This document shows, in pieces, positions 12,110 through 23,894 of a stretch of DNA of 64,000 bases (the stretch's first letter is position 1; each line of letters opens with the position of its first letter). The DNA is taken from NCBI RefSeq assembly GCF_004210375.1, contig NC_134834.1, positions 159,855,290 to 159,919,289 of the forward strand. Direction: 5' to 3'. The position numbers and the translations under genes were made by a program. The notes under the pieces were generated by a model. It was given only the letters and a program-made list of their open reading frames with translations. It was not told the origin of the DNA and did not search any database. The DNA is from Tachypleus tridentatus. Lineage: Eukaryota; Arthropoda; Merostomata; Xiphosura; Limulidae.

Positions 12110-12240
12110 CCCGCTAGTAGCACAGCGGTATATCTGTAGACTTACAGCACTACGAACCGAGTCTCGATACTCGTGGTGGGCAGCGCACAGACAACCCACT
12201 GTGCAGCCTTGTGCTTAACTATGAGCAATCAAGTATTTCT
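12110..12240 (+). mobile_element. SINE-B copy
   Basis: ACCCGCTAGTAGCACAGCGG head, GACTTACAGCACTACGAACC loop, GTCTCGATACTCGTGGTGGG, tail CCCACTGTGCAGCCTTGTGC and TTAACTATGA. Well-preserved layout. Confidence 0.8.
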
Positions 12241-12726
12241 GGGACTAGCTTTCTCACATATTTCTTTCCTTCTCTTGCTGGTTCGACAACTTGTTTGATG
12301 ACAAAAGGCATTTTTATTAATTTTTGTGCACGAAGCTGACATATTAAAATGTCTTCTTTTCGCACTTTTTTACAGTTTTAAACGTGTAATAATAAACCGT
12401 AAGATATAAAGAAAAAGTTGTAATCAAACGTCTAAACTTCTAAACGTCTAGATCGGTTCTAACGGCAAAAACTCTTAATTTCACTATCAATAACCTGCAT
12501 CTTCCCTCATTTTTGTGCTAGTATGATTAACCAGTTTTTGTTTAATTAAAATACAATGTTTCAACCTGAAAACTAATATAGTTTGGGAAAAATAAAACAA
12601 TGAAACAAAACGTTTAATTTTGCATATTTTAATTAGCTGCTGTAATTTTGAATAGGTTGGAGAATATTTACATTGTTACAAATATCTCAGTTCCTATTTA
12701 AAACTCAGTAGCTTTCTGTATTTTGT

Positions 12727-12752
12727 TTATATATATATATATATATTTATCT
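12727..12752. repeat. (TA)n microsatellite
   Basis: About 22 bases of uninterrupted TA alternation. Confidence 0.9.
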
Positions 12753-12917
12753 TTCAATATATGTTTACTAAGGCATTAAAAACGAAGTTATATAAAAATG
12801 TGAATGAAACTGACAGTAAATTTCGTTGTTATATTAGTGCGACTATGATATACCTTTTTGTTTCATAAAATAAATCTATATTTATTAATTCATAAAGCAA
12901 ATAATGTAAGCGAAAAC

Positions 12918-13165
12918 GGCCCGTTATAGCCAAGTGGTTAAGGCACTCGACTCCCCCGTCACACCAAACGTGCTCAGCCTTTCAGCCGTGGGGTCGTTAT
13001 AATGTTCGGTCAATCCCACGATTTGATGGTAAAAGAGTAGCCCAAGAATTGGTGGTGGGTGGTGATGACTAGCTGCCTTCCCTCTAGTCTTACATTGCTA
13101 AATTAGGAACAGCTAGCGCAGATAGCTCTTGTAAAGCTTTCAGCGAAATTCAAAACAAATCAATG
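12918..13165 (+). mobile_element. SINE-A copy with deleted anticodon/T-arm
   Basis: GGCCCGTTATAGCCAAGTGG head joins straight from CACTCGACTC to CCCCGTCACACCAAACGTGC, removing about 30 bases of the tRNA-like head. The rest is complete. Confidence 0.85.
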
Positions 13166-13388
13166 TGAACGAAAACAACTTTTTGTGAGAATTCCTGTTT
13201 TTTTTATTCATTTTTGATTCCATATTTCTTTAACTTTATTTTTCGACAATACTTACAACAGTTATTTATTCAAAAGAGCTGTGATATATTTCAACAGCAG
13301 TGGTTTACATTTGAAACGGTTATTTGTACAAATAATTGCGAAACTTTAAACCAAGTCTGCCTTTTTTAATTTGTTTATTTTTTGGCAG

Positions 13389-13519
13389 GAGTACAACCCA
13401 GATGCCAGTGTTGTTAGGCAAGTCGATAATTTTCGCAAACAAGCCGCTATGGCTGCAGGGAGTAGTTATCGATTTCTAAGAGATGATTTTGATTCCGTCT
13501 CTACGATTCTCCGGTGTAG
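13389..13519 (+). CDS. internal exon of an unidentified gene
   Basis: A 131-nt segment flanked by an acceptor TTTTTTGGCAG (ending 13388) and a consensus donor GTGAGT (13520). Only one of the three + frames is open throughout: it reads EYNPDASVVRQVDNFRKQAA, then MAAGSSYRFLRDDFDSVSTI and LRC, ending in phase 2. Its composition is protein-like (Arg/Asp/Val rich, few Ile/Leu-from-AT codons) and differs from the surrounding AT-rich DNA. I do not recognise the protein. A SINE inserted 52 bp after the donor. It is 3.3 kb upstream of INTU on the same strand, so it may be near the 3' end of the preceding gene. Confidence 0.55.
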
Positions 13520-13570
13520 GTGAGTCAAGTTTCATACATGTTTCCAACACAGGTGGGAAGTTAAATTTGA

Positions 13571-13850
13571 TGGGCCTGGCATGACCAAGCGTGTTAAGGC
13601 GTGCGACTCGTAATCTGAGGGTCACAGGTTCGCATCCCCGTCGCGTCAAACGTACTCGCCCTTTCAGCCGTGGGGGCGTTATAATGTGACGGTCAATCCC
13701 ACTATTCGTTGGTAAAAGAGTAGCCCAAGAGTTGGCGGTGGGTGGTGATGACTAGCTGCCTTTCCTCTAGTCTTACACTGCTAAATTAGGGACGGCTAGT
13801 ACAGATAGCCCTCGAGTAGCTTTGTGCGAAATTCAAAAAACAAACAAACT
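13571..13850 (+). mobile_element. SINE-A copy
   Basis: Complete copy just after the 13519 splice donor. ATTTGAT occurs just before the head and again after the CAAA tail (target duplication, short). Confidence 0.88.
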
Positions 13851-14234
13851 AGATTTGATCCAAAAACTTCTGTAGAGGTGAATACTTTCATGTTGTACAC
13901 ACTATTCCTCACTGGAAGTAAGCTACGTTAAATTCACGATTTTTAAACTTCAAGGAAGTCAAGATTATTCTTTGATTTTATTATTTAAAATAAGTGAAGC
14001 AACATTTATTTCAGAATATACTCAAAAATATCCGAGTAAAGACAGATTTTACCCATTAACACGATGCTCTAATGAAATCCAGAGAATCCAGTTTTGATCC
14101 ATGGTTGTATGTTTAGCTGAATGGAGTCACTCAAAGTTATCTATTTTACTTATTTATTGGCACTGTTCTCTGACGAAATTAAAATCCGCCATTTATTAAC
14201 AGTTAGCATGGAGATGATAAAAGCTCACTTTTTA

Positions 14235-14310
14235 TTTATGTGTGTTGTACGAAGCTGCACAATAGGGTATCTGTGCCATGTATGTCCTGTGGAGATCGAA
14301 CCCAGAATTT
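14235..14310 (-). mobile_element. SINE-B 3' fragment
   Basis: Reverse strand: CGAAGCTGCACAATAGGGTA tail then ATGTCCTGTGGAGATCGAAC. Short diverged remnant lying in a spurious open frame. Confidence 0.5.
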
Positions 14311-14749
14311 TTAAACTTTTCAATGAAGACAGTTTGAGTCAAATTTCGTTTATGATGTTCATTTTAATTAGTAAAGCTAATTTCTTCCAGATTTTTTAAT
14401 GGGATTTAGTGAAAACATATTTATTTCATGCTTTTTATAATAAAATTTAGTGTTAAGTTTCTTCCACAATTTCTCAGTTGGTTAATTGAAGACATGATTC
14501 ATTCATGGTTCTTTATTTGAAACAGGTGCCATTTTTTTGTAGTTTTCCAATAAATGTAAGTGATATCAAGTGTCTTCCAGAATTGTCCAAAATATTTAAC
14601 TCGAAACAGGTTTTGTTTCCAAATGTCCAATGTAGCTAAATGAATTTCCTTTAATCTCCAAATGGATTATATTTTTAAATTTGTGTTTAGATTTTCCAGT
14701 AATAAAAATAATTTTTTGATCTTATAATGGAAATAACTGTAACCAAGTT

Positions 14750-14890
14750 TCCGTGATGACGAGAAAATGTTTCAACCTTCTTCGGTCATCGTCATTGTGA
14801 ACCTGGCGATGATGAAGAAGGTTGAAATGCTATTCGCTGCTCTACATAGAGCTTTCTCTACCTATATCTGCCATTTTCACATATATATGT
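14750..14890. repeat. palindromic dispersed repeat (AACCTGGCGATGATGAAGAAGG type)
   Basis: GTTTCAACCTTCTTCGGTCA then TCGTC faces GGCGATGATGAAGAAGGTTG then AAAT, with a short GTGAACC centre. The same palindrome recurs near 20560 and 46340. Terminal part of an unidentified dispersed element. The 133-codon open frame at 14822-15223 starts inside it and is T-rich low-complexity sequence. Confidence 0.55.
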
Positions 14891-15368
14891 AACCAAGTTC
14901 ATCCACAACCACCATTTAAAGTTTCATCCAACTTTTGTCTGAAGTGGGTTGACGTTTTTGTATTTTGTTTATGTATAATTCCATTCACAGTACTTTCTTT
15001 GATTTTATTTACAGTTTTAATTTTTAATGAAAAATGTCATATTTTTCTTTCGTTTTTCATTAAAGGTGAGTTACATCTCATATTCACCTTTTTTTTACTT
15101 GTCTATTTGTTGCATTGCAGCTCATTTATGCCATGTTTTAACAAACTGTCTTTAATAGAGCTCATCAACACTGAACTATGTTTACAATTTATAATGAAGT
15201 TACGGGAAGGCAGATTTTTCTGACATAAGATATAAATCTGGAAATTACATCGGGATATCCCACGCAACTTGTTCAACAGACATTTTTATATAAAATATCA
15301 GATTAAAATTTATAATATTGTATCAGCCTGAAAATAAAATTATATGCTTCATGATATTTTCTAAGTAG

Positions 15369-15468
15369 ACAGTTGCAAACAAGTACTACAACTTTAACAG
15401 TATCGGTATTATTCAATAGTAGCGAAGAACCTGAGACTGAAGATCATCCAGGAACAGTTGAAGCAACA
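15369..15468 (+). CDS. possible second exon of the unidentified upstream gene
   Basis: A 100-nt open stretch between TCTAAGTAG (ending 15368) and GTAACT (15469). If joined to the exon ending at 13519 (phase 2), it reads without a stop: QLQTSTTTLTVSVLFNSSEE then PETEDHPGTVEAT, ending on a codon boundary. Codon content looks coding (Thr/Glu/Ser, GAA/GAT). The acceptor is weak. Alternatively the frame runs on to a TAA at 15589-15591 as a terminal exon, or the whole stretch is chance. No family recognised. Confidence 0.35.
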
Positions 15469-15599
15469 GTAACTGTTTTCTTTGTGAAAAGTTGTTATTT
15501 CAGTTATTATTGTTCCATAACTATGATTCATGACGGTTTTAAGGGTTTATTAATATCTATCTACTATTATTACTATGTTTTCCTTCTTTAATGGTGTTA

Positions 15600-16560
15600 A
15601 GATATTAACGTATAAGCCGTTCCATTAAATTTATGAGCAATATGAGAAAATTATCGAGCTAATCCAAAGCTTCCACAACTCACGAAAAGCGTTTAGCAAA
15701 TACATAAATTTATTCAATAACAAATTAATATTAACTCTAAATATATTTTAATAATCCTGGATGTTATAATTTAGAAAGTTACAGCAAAGTGTTATTTAGT
15801 ATTTCTAATTGAAAATAATAATCTATTAAAAATTAATTATGTGTAAATATTTCGTACAAAATGCACACGATGTTATCGGAAAGGGTCTCTCATTAGACAC
15901 AGAGCTCATGTAATCAAAGTTTATCTTAAGAGATATCTTTGATATCATTGGCAATTCAAGTATTAATTAAAACAAAATATCCAAAGAATATGAAATTGGT
16001 TAAAGCAATTATAGGAAAAGACATGTTTTGAATATGTCAGCAGTACATACTTTTAATGAGAAAATATTAACTTAATATTAAGATTAAATACATTAACGCG
16101 AAAGAAGGTAGAATTTAAGCACAACTGTAAACTATTTTCTCGGTTCAAATAATTAAAATTTACATCATTTTCTTTTATAGACCTTAAAGCGTCATTACGA
16201 GATTTGTGTTTAGAGTTTCGTCTTTTAACAGCAAAATTATTGATTTAGCAATAACTCTTGATGACTCATCAGTAAACATGCTGGCTCATAATGCTGAAAT
16301 TCAGAGTGAAAACTCTGAAATGGGTATTGTGCAGATAACACATTGAGTGGTGTTTTATGAAAAACAAACATATTATCAAAATAGTTCTTTTTCAACAAAG
16401 AAGAAAAGGTATTTTCCATTATAAAGTGCAGGCTTCTTAGAAGTCAATTTTAAATGTTCTACTTGCAATATTTTCGTATTAAAGTTTCAATTTGAGAAAG
16501 TAATAAATGACATACGCAAACCTTTTTATTTAATATTGTGATAAAGTGTTTTGAAAAATA
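15600..16560. other. intergenic, little seen
   Basis: AT-rich DNA between the orphan exons and INTU. A SINE-B-like tail relic may lie near 16310-16360 (TGGGTATTGTGCAGATAACA). No other feature supported. Confidence 0.35.
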
Positions 16561-16797
16561 CATACATTTTAACTTAAGTATTATTTAACTTTTATTTTTT
16601 GTTAAAATTCATAAATTTTCGTGTAGAGATGGCGCTCACGAACACGCAATAAACTGGATTTCGTGTTATGGTGGGAATAAGATTTTGTATACAATTTACA
16701 TAAGACAGTTATAAAGCTTGTATACTCATATTTATATTATACCTACAATGTTTACTGTTTCGATTGAAAATTTGTAACGTGTTAGAATCTATGTGCA
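16560..16797 (+). promoter_or_regulatory. probable INTU 5' flank / promoter region
   Basis: The sequence directly before the INTU start codon. No TATA box at a convincing place. There is an ATGGCGC core at 16629-16635 within a locally CpG-bearing stretch (CGTGTAG…GGCGCTCACGAACACG), which resembles YY1/Pho-type sites often placed near starts of TATA-less genes. The transcription start cannot be fixed from sequence. This assignment rests mostly on position. Confidence 0.3.
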
Positions 16798-16946
16798 ATG
16801 TCAGTGTTGGATAGTTATAAAATCGGGACACAGAAAGAGGAAAATGGAGAGTTCGAAGCAGAAGACGAAGACTCTGTCTCAGATATGTCAGATGAGACAG
16901 ATGTCAGTGATTCCTCTTTCTCAAGTGATTTATCGAGTGATGATGA
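16798..16946 (+). CDS. INTU: INTU coding exon 1 (start codon, acidic N-terminus)
   Basis: 49 codons plus two bases, from ATG at 16798 to a GTAAGT donor at 16947. The peptide starts MSVLDSYKIG and becomes an acidic Glu/Asp/Ser run ending SSDLSSDD, like the acidic Ser-rich start of vertebrate INTU, which runs straight into the conserved tryptophan block. The last two bases (GA) join the first base of exon 2 (T) to give Asp, and translation continues AYKPNWVDK. This ATG is preferred because it opens the only frame that joins exon 2 without a stop. Another ATG 9 codons or so upstream in a different frame is not compatible. Any untranslated first exon further upstream would not be visible to me. 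Confidence 0.85.
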
Positions 16947-17289
16947 GTAAGTTTTCAAAATGGTCTGTTTATTATCAGTATTACTTTAAACGCGCAAGTA
17001 TGAAATTATAAAGAACGGTTGGTTAATCTACTGTAAAATGTAATATATTATTAATATATATATAATTATAAATTATAATTGGTTTGCCTATCCAAATAAT
17101 TTAAAGCCAGAAATATTTATTTCTACTCTAAATTTCTGCGTGCTACTGGTGAGTACTACTAGAACATTTATTTCGCGTTGTAGGGGTTTTACTAATTAGT
17201 CTGCCTTTGGCTATATTAATAAGAATAAACGTGTTTCTATGTGTATGTATACGTTTATTCTGTATTTAGATTTGGTTTATGAGTGTGAA

Positions 17290-18400
17290 GCCTGTTCATT
17301 CACAGTACACACCCACCCTCAAGAAACATAAAAATGAGATCCACCATTTATTTTTCATGGAATCCTCCATTGTTTACCTAAGCTTCTGTAAAGTATCAGC
17401 TTTCAATACTGATGGCAACTTACTCCATAACTTAATAATGCTGTAAGGAAAATTATCTTGTAGCTTAATCAGTATTTTCCAAGTGTTAAATATGTTCTCT
17501 CTTTTTTCCCCATCAAAATTTAGTATAAAATATAATACTCTAAATTTCATTAAGATCACTTGCCTCTTAGCTTTTTTTTCTGAAGAAAAAGTAAGTTATC
17601 TCAACCCACTCTTATAACTGTATTGTTATCATTTTAACATCCCATTTTTGAATCTGTTTTAATAGCTGAATAAATCAGTGTTCTTTCTTAGATTAGGAGA
17701 CCAAGTTAAACATTATATTTTGATTACGGCTTAACTACCTACTTTTTTTTTTTTTGCTTTTAGTAAGAGATTCTTCCCTCTTTTGGTTTAGTAACTTTAT
17801 TACTATTATGTCAAAATTCTCTTTTTTCAGTCACTTCATTCAGTAGATTCTCATCTATATTCAAGCATACAATCCAAAATTACAATAACCCAAATGTATT
17901 ATTTTAGCATTGACTATCATAAAGGATCATTTAACAACTATTTGTAAATAACCAGTTGATCCAAGTCATCCTGGAGTGCCTAAACCTTCTCAGTAACACC
18001 AAAAATATTGAATAAGTTAATGTCATCAATAAATTTCACAAATTATTGCCATATTTTTATTAATAGAAATAAGAATAAAGCAAAGACTTAAGTGATGACT
18101 CCTATGTCACACCATTGACAATGATAACAAAAAGTTCAGTCTGATGAGACTCCATTAAGTAAACTGTAATTTTTTTTCTTACACAGCCCTCCTTCAGTTT
18201 AATTAACTAGTGATTTCCCAGCTCACACCAATGTAATTTTCTTTACAAATCTGCTTTGTGTTGCTTTTTGAAAATTTAAGTACACCTAGTAAGTAACACC
18301 TAAAAAACATTAGCACATTAATAAAGCAGGATCTCTCTCGAGCATATACATGTGTATCCTGTTCTATGATATCATATTTTAGCATAAAATTTAAGGATTT
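17290..18400 (-). mobile_element. CR1/L2-type LINE, 3' fragment, decayed
   Basis: On the minus strand, pieces of a reverse transcriptase C-terminal half can be read despite stops and frameshifts: KFIDDINLFNIFGVTEKV (the [FY]xDD motif region), LQDDLDQLV (the LQxDLDxL helix), and near the end FPYSIIKLWSKLPSVLKADT (the 'F…RV.xxWNxLP..VV.A.T' C-terminal motif). This order and these motifs are typical of CR1-like non-LTR elements. It lies antisense in INTU intron 1. The short open frame at 17374-17559 is its tail. Confidence 0.65.
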
Positions 18401-19870
18401 AAAAGGGTCTGTTTGTTCATTGTGACTATACTCTCCACTAAAGTAAACTTAAAAAACAATCGAAGATCAATCCTTATCATTTAAGTATTTATCAAGTCTT
18501 TCCTTCAATTTACTTCATCTATCACATTTGAAAGTGACATATTCGAAACACCAACCACTCTGTTATAAAAAGTGTCTTAACTGAAGGTTAGTCCTAACCT
18601 GCCAAAATTTGTACCAGTGTCCTATTGTTTCACTATTCTCACCATTTAGTACAAAGAAAGATAAAACACTGACACTATCAGTTCCTTTAACAACTTTGTT
18701 ATACCTCAATAAGGTCCCATCTCGAGTATTTTTCCAAGATAAAATATTTCAGAATTCTCAACTATCCTCATATTACAACTTTTCCATTCTAGCTATCATC
18801 CCTTTAAACCCTTTACAACAGTTTAATGTTCTTCTTAAGGTAAGAAGCCTAGGACTGAGCATAATAATCTAAATGAGGCCTAAAAAATGACCTATACAGT
18901 GAAATTATTGCCTTGTTAAACTTGTGTAAATACAGTCTGAAATCATAATTGCCCTGCCACTAGTAATAGCACACTTCTTGGATAGTTTAAGATACTGATA
19001 AATGAAACTATTCAGTTTTTCTTTCATAATACTGTTAAGGTAGTTTTCATCACATTGATGCTTATAATTTAAATTATGGTAACCCACATGTATTACCTTG
19101 CATTTATTATAACTAAAAACCATTTATTTATTCACCTCACCAAATAATCCAAATCCCTTGGAAGACAGCAGCATCTTTCTCCCAGTCAGCAAAAACCAAC
19201 CAGTTTATCAACTATTTCTTCATCTGTGTCTCTGATTTAAATAAAAATAAAACAGGTTCTAACCTTGAGCCCTGAAGTATACCATTTGTTACATTAATCT
19301 TGTTTGATCTAATTCCTTTTACAACAATACATGCTTTCTTTTATCCAACTTTTTTAATCCAGTATGCCAGCTTATCTTCTATTTTATAATTCTTTTTAAC
19401 AAGGCTTTTAAGTGGCACCTTGTCAGATTTTCTCCATAAACCCAGATATGTGAAATCCATAGCTTTATTTTTATATAGACAGAAACATATTTAAAGGATG
19501 TCAGATGATTAGTAGGCAAGATTCTTCACTCGAGGATTCATGTTAACTCCAACAAATTTTAAACTTTGTTAACTGCATTTACAAAGTATCTTTTATCCAA
19601 TTTTTAAATACTTTTCCTTTAACTGATACAAAATTAATAAACCTGTAATTTCCTGGATAATCTTTATCTCCTTCCTTGAAAGGAGGAGTACTGTCAGCCA
19701 ACTTCCAGTCTTCTGGTGCTTACATACTTTTCAACGACTTGCCAAAAATCATAGTAAATGGCTCATATATCCAATCAAAATCTTTGGGGAAATAATATCT
19801 AGTGCTGAAGCCTTGCTGTTGTTTAAATTTACATTTTTTTTAACAGGCTTATAATTAAGGTGATTATTTT
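18400..19870 (-). mobile_element. CR1/L2-type LINE, reverse transcriptase region, decayed
   Basis: Minus strand blocks in the order expected of a CR1-like reverse transcriptase: WKLADSTPPFKEGDKDYPGN with YR (block 'W..a.v.PifKKGD…NYRPIS') near 19620-19710; DFTYLGLWRKSDKVP (relic of DFSKAFDKVP) near 19400-19460; NVTNGILQGSRLEPVLFLF (relic of 'tSGvPQGSvLGPlLFLi') near 19245-19310; and MVFSYNKCKVIHVGYHNLNY ('MkFN..KCkVmHlG') at 19060-19123. Many stops: inactive. It sits head-to-tail with the fragment at 17290-18400 and may be the same family. Confidence 0.7.
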
Positions 19871-20497
19871 GTTCAGTTATGTTTCCATCTAGCTACTGTT
19901 TAAGATGAGTAATATTGATTGAAACTTCTTTAGTAAAAACAGAAGAAAAATAAATTCAGAAACATATGCTTATCTGTAGATCACAAAGAGCTATTACCTT
20001 GTGCCACTCATGTGAAGATTCATTTATGTGGCACAAGCCTCAAACAAAGTTCCTGCTTCTACACACACATTAACTTGAACTGTGCTGTCCTTTTATGTAA
20101 TTATCATTACTGTAGCCCTCCATTACCAGAAAGATGACACATCTTACATGCTCTGTTATCCTCATGATTATTAGCACTGGAACAAGAGCTCATCTATCCT
20201 TAGATGAGTTTTTTTCCTTTGGAATTAATTGACTTTTTTTCCTAATTATTGACTTTATTAACTTATTCTTGACCTCCTGCTTCTGTTACTTTAGTTGAAC
20301 CTGCATTATCTTCTCGTCTTTCAATAAGTTTTCCCAGTGATGTTTCCATGCCTAGGTTTGTTTTTCCAAATGAGTATTAGGTACTCCCAGTGTAGTTTTT
20401 AGCTGCTTTGATTATACAATTAAGTATATTATTATTTCTTTCTCTGGTTGTTTAAAGCTTGATCTTGGACTCTCGATGATGAGAAATCTACTTGAAA

Positions 20498-20692
20498 TAA
20501 AATGTATCTCAGAATGGCTGGTATGGGTATTAACACTTTTATTGATAAGGAGAGAATAACTTTTCAACCTTCCTAAGTCATCTTCAGGTTAAGATGAAGA
20601 TGACCTAGGAAGATCAAAACATTTTTCTCTTCTTATCAATAAAATTGTTAATATCCATATCAACCTCTCAGAGATACATAGATCTTAGCCTA
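20498..20692. mobile_element. palindromic (fold-back) element
   Basis: About 190 bp of imperfect inverted repeat. TCTCAGAATGGCTGGTATGG and the following TTAACACTTTTATTGATAAG pair with TCTTATCAATAAAATTGTTA and ATATCCATATCAACCTCTCA near the right end. The centre is the palindrome ACCTTCCTAAGTCATCTTCA / AAGATGACCTAGGAAG. No coding sequence. Non-autonomous, unclassified. Confidence 0.6.
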
Positions 20693-21268
20693 TCTTAATG
20701 CTTGAGCTTTCATAATTTCTCTCTTTTTCATCTTGGGGAACTTCTCTTTTATCCTTTTAACTCATTCTTAGTTTTTTTACTCTCTGTCTTCTAATTTTCA
20801 TTTTTTATGTACTCAACTATCTGCTATCTTTTGGACTTCCAATGAACTTGACTTGTTTGTTTTGGGATATAATTTATTAAGAAGCATTACTCTCTGACAT
20901 TTGTCTTCTCTAAAGGACCACTGTGTTGCATCTTATCTTTATTATAAAGATTTTAGAGATGTTTCTTATTCTCTGGAAATTTGAGCTGAAGTAGCTAATC
21001 ATCAGTTATATCTACTCACTTTAGGTTTTTGCTTTTATTTGAACCAGTAGGCACCACGTGGGATCATTCCCTTTCCTACCTCTAGTTCTGTTGTTACTAT
21101 CCATCATCCACCTCTTTAAGGGGTGATTGTCACAAGTCTTAAAGATGACTTGTTCTCCTTGACTCTAGTTTTATGTGAGCTCAGCTGTCTTACCTTCAAC
21201 ACCTGTGGATTCCATTTGCTACAGTTTGTTTGGTTACTCAAGAGCTTTTGTAGGGGTTTTTTGTTGTT

Positions 21269-21790
21269 TTTTACAGTACTGTCCCAAAGTGTTAGGACAA
21301 AGTCGAAAATTAGATTTCAGGCTACTTTCAAAGAACAATGTGAAACATCAAAATGTTATTCATATTTCATACAACAGAAACTTGGTGGAAGCAGACCTTT
21401 CCAGCAAACAGTTAATATTTTGTGTATCTCCGTTCTGCTTTAATAACTGTAGACAGTTTCTCAAGTATTGTTGCAACATATTTATTCAGTGTCCTTTGGG
21501 GTTTTATTCCAAATGTTGCTAATACACTCCCATAATGGTTCTTTGGAAGTAACTTATGATTTATCATGTTTTTGGTATATCAAATCCCAGATCTGCTTGG
21601 TTGGTTTGAGTTTGGGCTCTTTGAGGGCCATTGCATCATTTGAATGACTCCAGTAGCTTCTTTCTTTACCTGTCTTGGGAGTATTTCAAGTTTGCAATAA
21701 AATGTAAAACTGTTATGTAAACTCTCTGCTCTACTGATACTTCTTTATGCTTTTTGTGCTGTGGCAGGACAACAAAATATATAGTGTTAA
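21269..21790 (-). mobile_element. Tc1-like element, 3' part, decayed
   Basis: Begins with ACAGTACTGTCCCAAAGTGT then TAGGACA, similar to known Tc1 terminal repeats (ACAGT.CTGT.CAAAAGT.TTAGG). The minus strand then reads STVIKAERRYTKY and, further in, MMQWPSKSPNSNQ, relics of the Tc1 transposase ending ('WPPQSPDLNPIE…VI.A.GG.TKY'). The internal segment around 21705-21790 recurs at 57680-57780. No full-length frame. Confidence 0.6.
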
Positions 21791-22249
21791 ATATTATTTT
21801 TATCAGAGTTTATTTGTAGAGTGCTTTAAAATTCATTTCTTCTTGCATATATCAGTACCATATACTAGCTTTTTTTTATATAGTTAAGACATTGCACAGG
21901 GTGTCACGACAGTTATTTCACACCCTAAATATGATAAGCATGTTCATTTTAGCAGAATCCTTATGGCGTGTCCTTGGTACAAGTATATGGAAATTCTAAA
22001 GAATGATAAGTATTCTCATTCTTTCTCATTCAGTTGTCAACAAGGATCAGTGAAGTATTACCATAGTGCTTAAATTTACATTTTGTAATGGCATGGAAGA
22101 ATTATCTACATAAAATAGAAAGAATGATAAAAATATTCTCTTGTCTTAACACTTTTGCACATTACTGCACTCTCTCCATTTCATTTAATTAGAAATGTCA
22201 TGGAACAATTTCTTAACCACACACTGTAATTTTACTCCATTTATCTTAT

Positions 22250-23890
22250 TATTCTCATGAAGTAGGAGATTAGCAACCTGTCATGGATCTGTCCCACTTG
22301 ATCAAATTTCTGGTTCATCCACAGTAGTCAAACATTTTATTCACAGCCCTTTCTTTCAGGTTGGCTGTAGCACTGTGTATTTCCAGTTGGGCTTAGTGGG
22401 CCTATTTTCATAGGTTGCATTCTGTTGGTCTACTGTTCCACCACTGTCTCAACATTTGGTCTTTTCTTGCCCCATCCAGTGTGGCAACTGTTATTGTAAC
22501 CTTCCTTCTCTTTCTGGAGTCATTGGGTTAGATGGTTCAGCTCTCCAGTTCAGTCTTGACTCCCACTAAGTATTCATTTCACATGGGGATCTTACTCAGT
22601 TTTTATGTTGGGTGGACTTAGCCTTCTCTATGTGTTTGAGACATGGATATTTTGCTAAAAAGATTTTTGTTTCTACTCTGCACAAGAAGATTTCTCTTTT
22701 TTGGGTGGGGACTTTCTCCCATTCCTTTCAGACATACTCATATGTTTCCCCATCAGTGTAATGCACCTGGAAGTCCATTGCTTTCTTTCCAGCTTTTGTT
22801 GTCATGGTAGCACACCTGTGATGAGCACAGTGCAGGTGATACATTCTGTAGTTTTTTTTTGCTTGATGATGATTAAATCTACAAACAAAACCTGTCAATC
22901 AATGCTTCTGCTTTGGTGAGATGCAGTTCTGCATGCCTGATCCATTTCTGGAGCATGATTTCTATTGGAGCAGTTTCTGCATATTTACATGATCAAGATA
23001 TTAGCTACTCAACAAACTTGACATCATCTTCTGTCTGGTTTTTATATCATGATCCATCAATACACCTCCTATATTGTTTCTTCTATTCACTGACAGTGAA
23101 GCACTCTCTCCTGGGACGTTTTTTCTTTTTTTTTTTGTCTTTCTCTTTGCAATGGACTTTCTCTTTTGGATCTATGATCATCATGTTCAGTTGCTGGTGT
23201 ATCATGTCTTGGGAGCTTAGGCCTTGGTGGTAGATGAATATCTTGCTTAGACTGGTCTTTCCACTCTCTTCTGTTTTCAGTGGATTTTCTTTCACTATAA
23301 GAATCCTGTCATTGCTGCCTTTGTGACACTCCTCAGTGCTTAATCTTTTGGTCTCCAATCCCAGACTACATTTCTGGCAGTGGACATTCTGTGCCTAGAG
23401 TGGTTCAATCTCTATTTATGCACTGTTGACATATTTTTTCTTGCTTGCCTTATATACCTTGCATACTATATACTACAGAGGTAAGTTAATCTTTTTCCCT
23501 GGGTATTTTTTATTCCCCAAAAGTTATGCTGTTTAGGGGTTGGATTTTTCTCCATTCAACATCCCTTTCCTTTCTTACTTGTATGATAATTCCATTTCAG
23601 GTTGTCTTCTTTGTCCTGTATGGACTGTTTATTGTTATTTCATTTGTACTGTCTCTTTTTGGAGCAATCATCAACATTTTTTCATGTCATTGGATTCCTC
23701 TTTCTCTGTTAACTTATCTCATTTCACTTTGACCAGTTGGGTTGTACATCTTATCCAGCTAGTTTATTCTTTTGTGGACTATGACACTTTTAATATTTTT
23801 CATGACTCCTTTAGTCAAGTTTGTCATCTATTGATGTTTTTGGGCAGGATATGCAAGTTTGATTTTTTGGGTTTGCTTAGTTTGACTTGC
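22250..23890 (-). pseudogene. possible decayed protein-coding relic, unidentified
   Basis: On the plus strand this stretch is T-rich with several meaningless open frames. On the minus strand short protein-like stretches appear between stops, such as LPRHDTPATEHDDHRSKRES near 23150-23230 with a Lys/Arg-rich run after it, and an Arg-rich SRKRRRLQ near 22500. The RHDTP motif brings the spliceosomal protein BUD13 to mind, but nothing else aligns well. It could equally be a LINE 5' region. Function not assigned. Confidence 0.2.
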
Positions 23891-23894
23891 TAAA

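Noticed and set aside
14822..15223. 133-codon plus-strand open frame, hydrophobic
   Set aside because: Starts inside a dispersed palindromic repeat and is T-rich low-complexity sequence. It lies beside the candidate exon at 15369 in an unrelated frame. No family match or signal-like start.
22701..23893. Several overlapping plus-strand hydrophobic open frames
   Set aside because: They overlap each other in different frames and derive from T-rich sequence. Any real signal is on the other strand.
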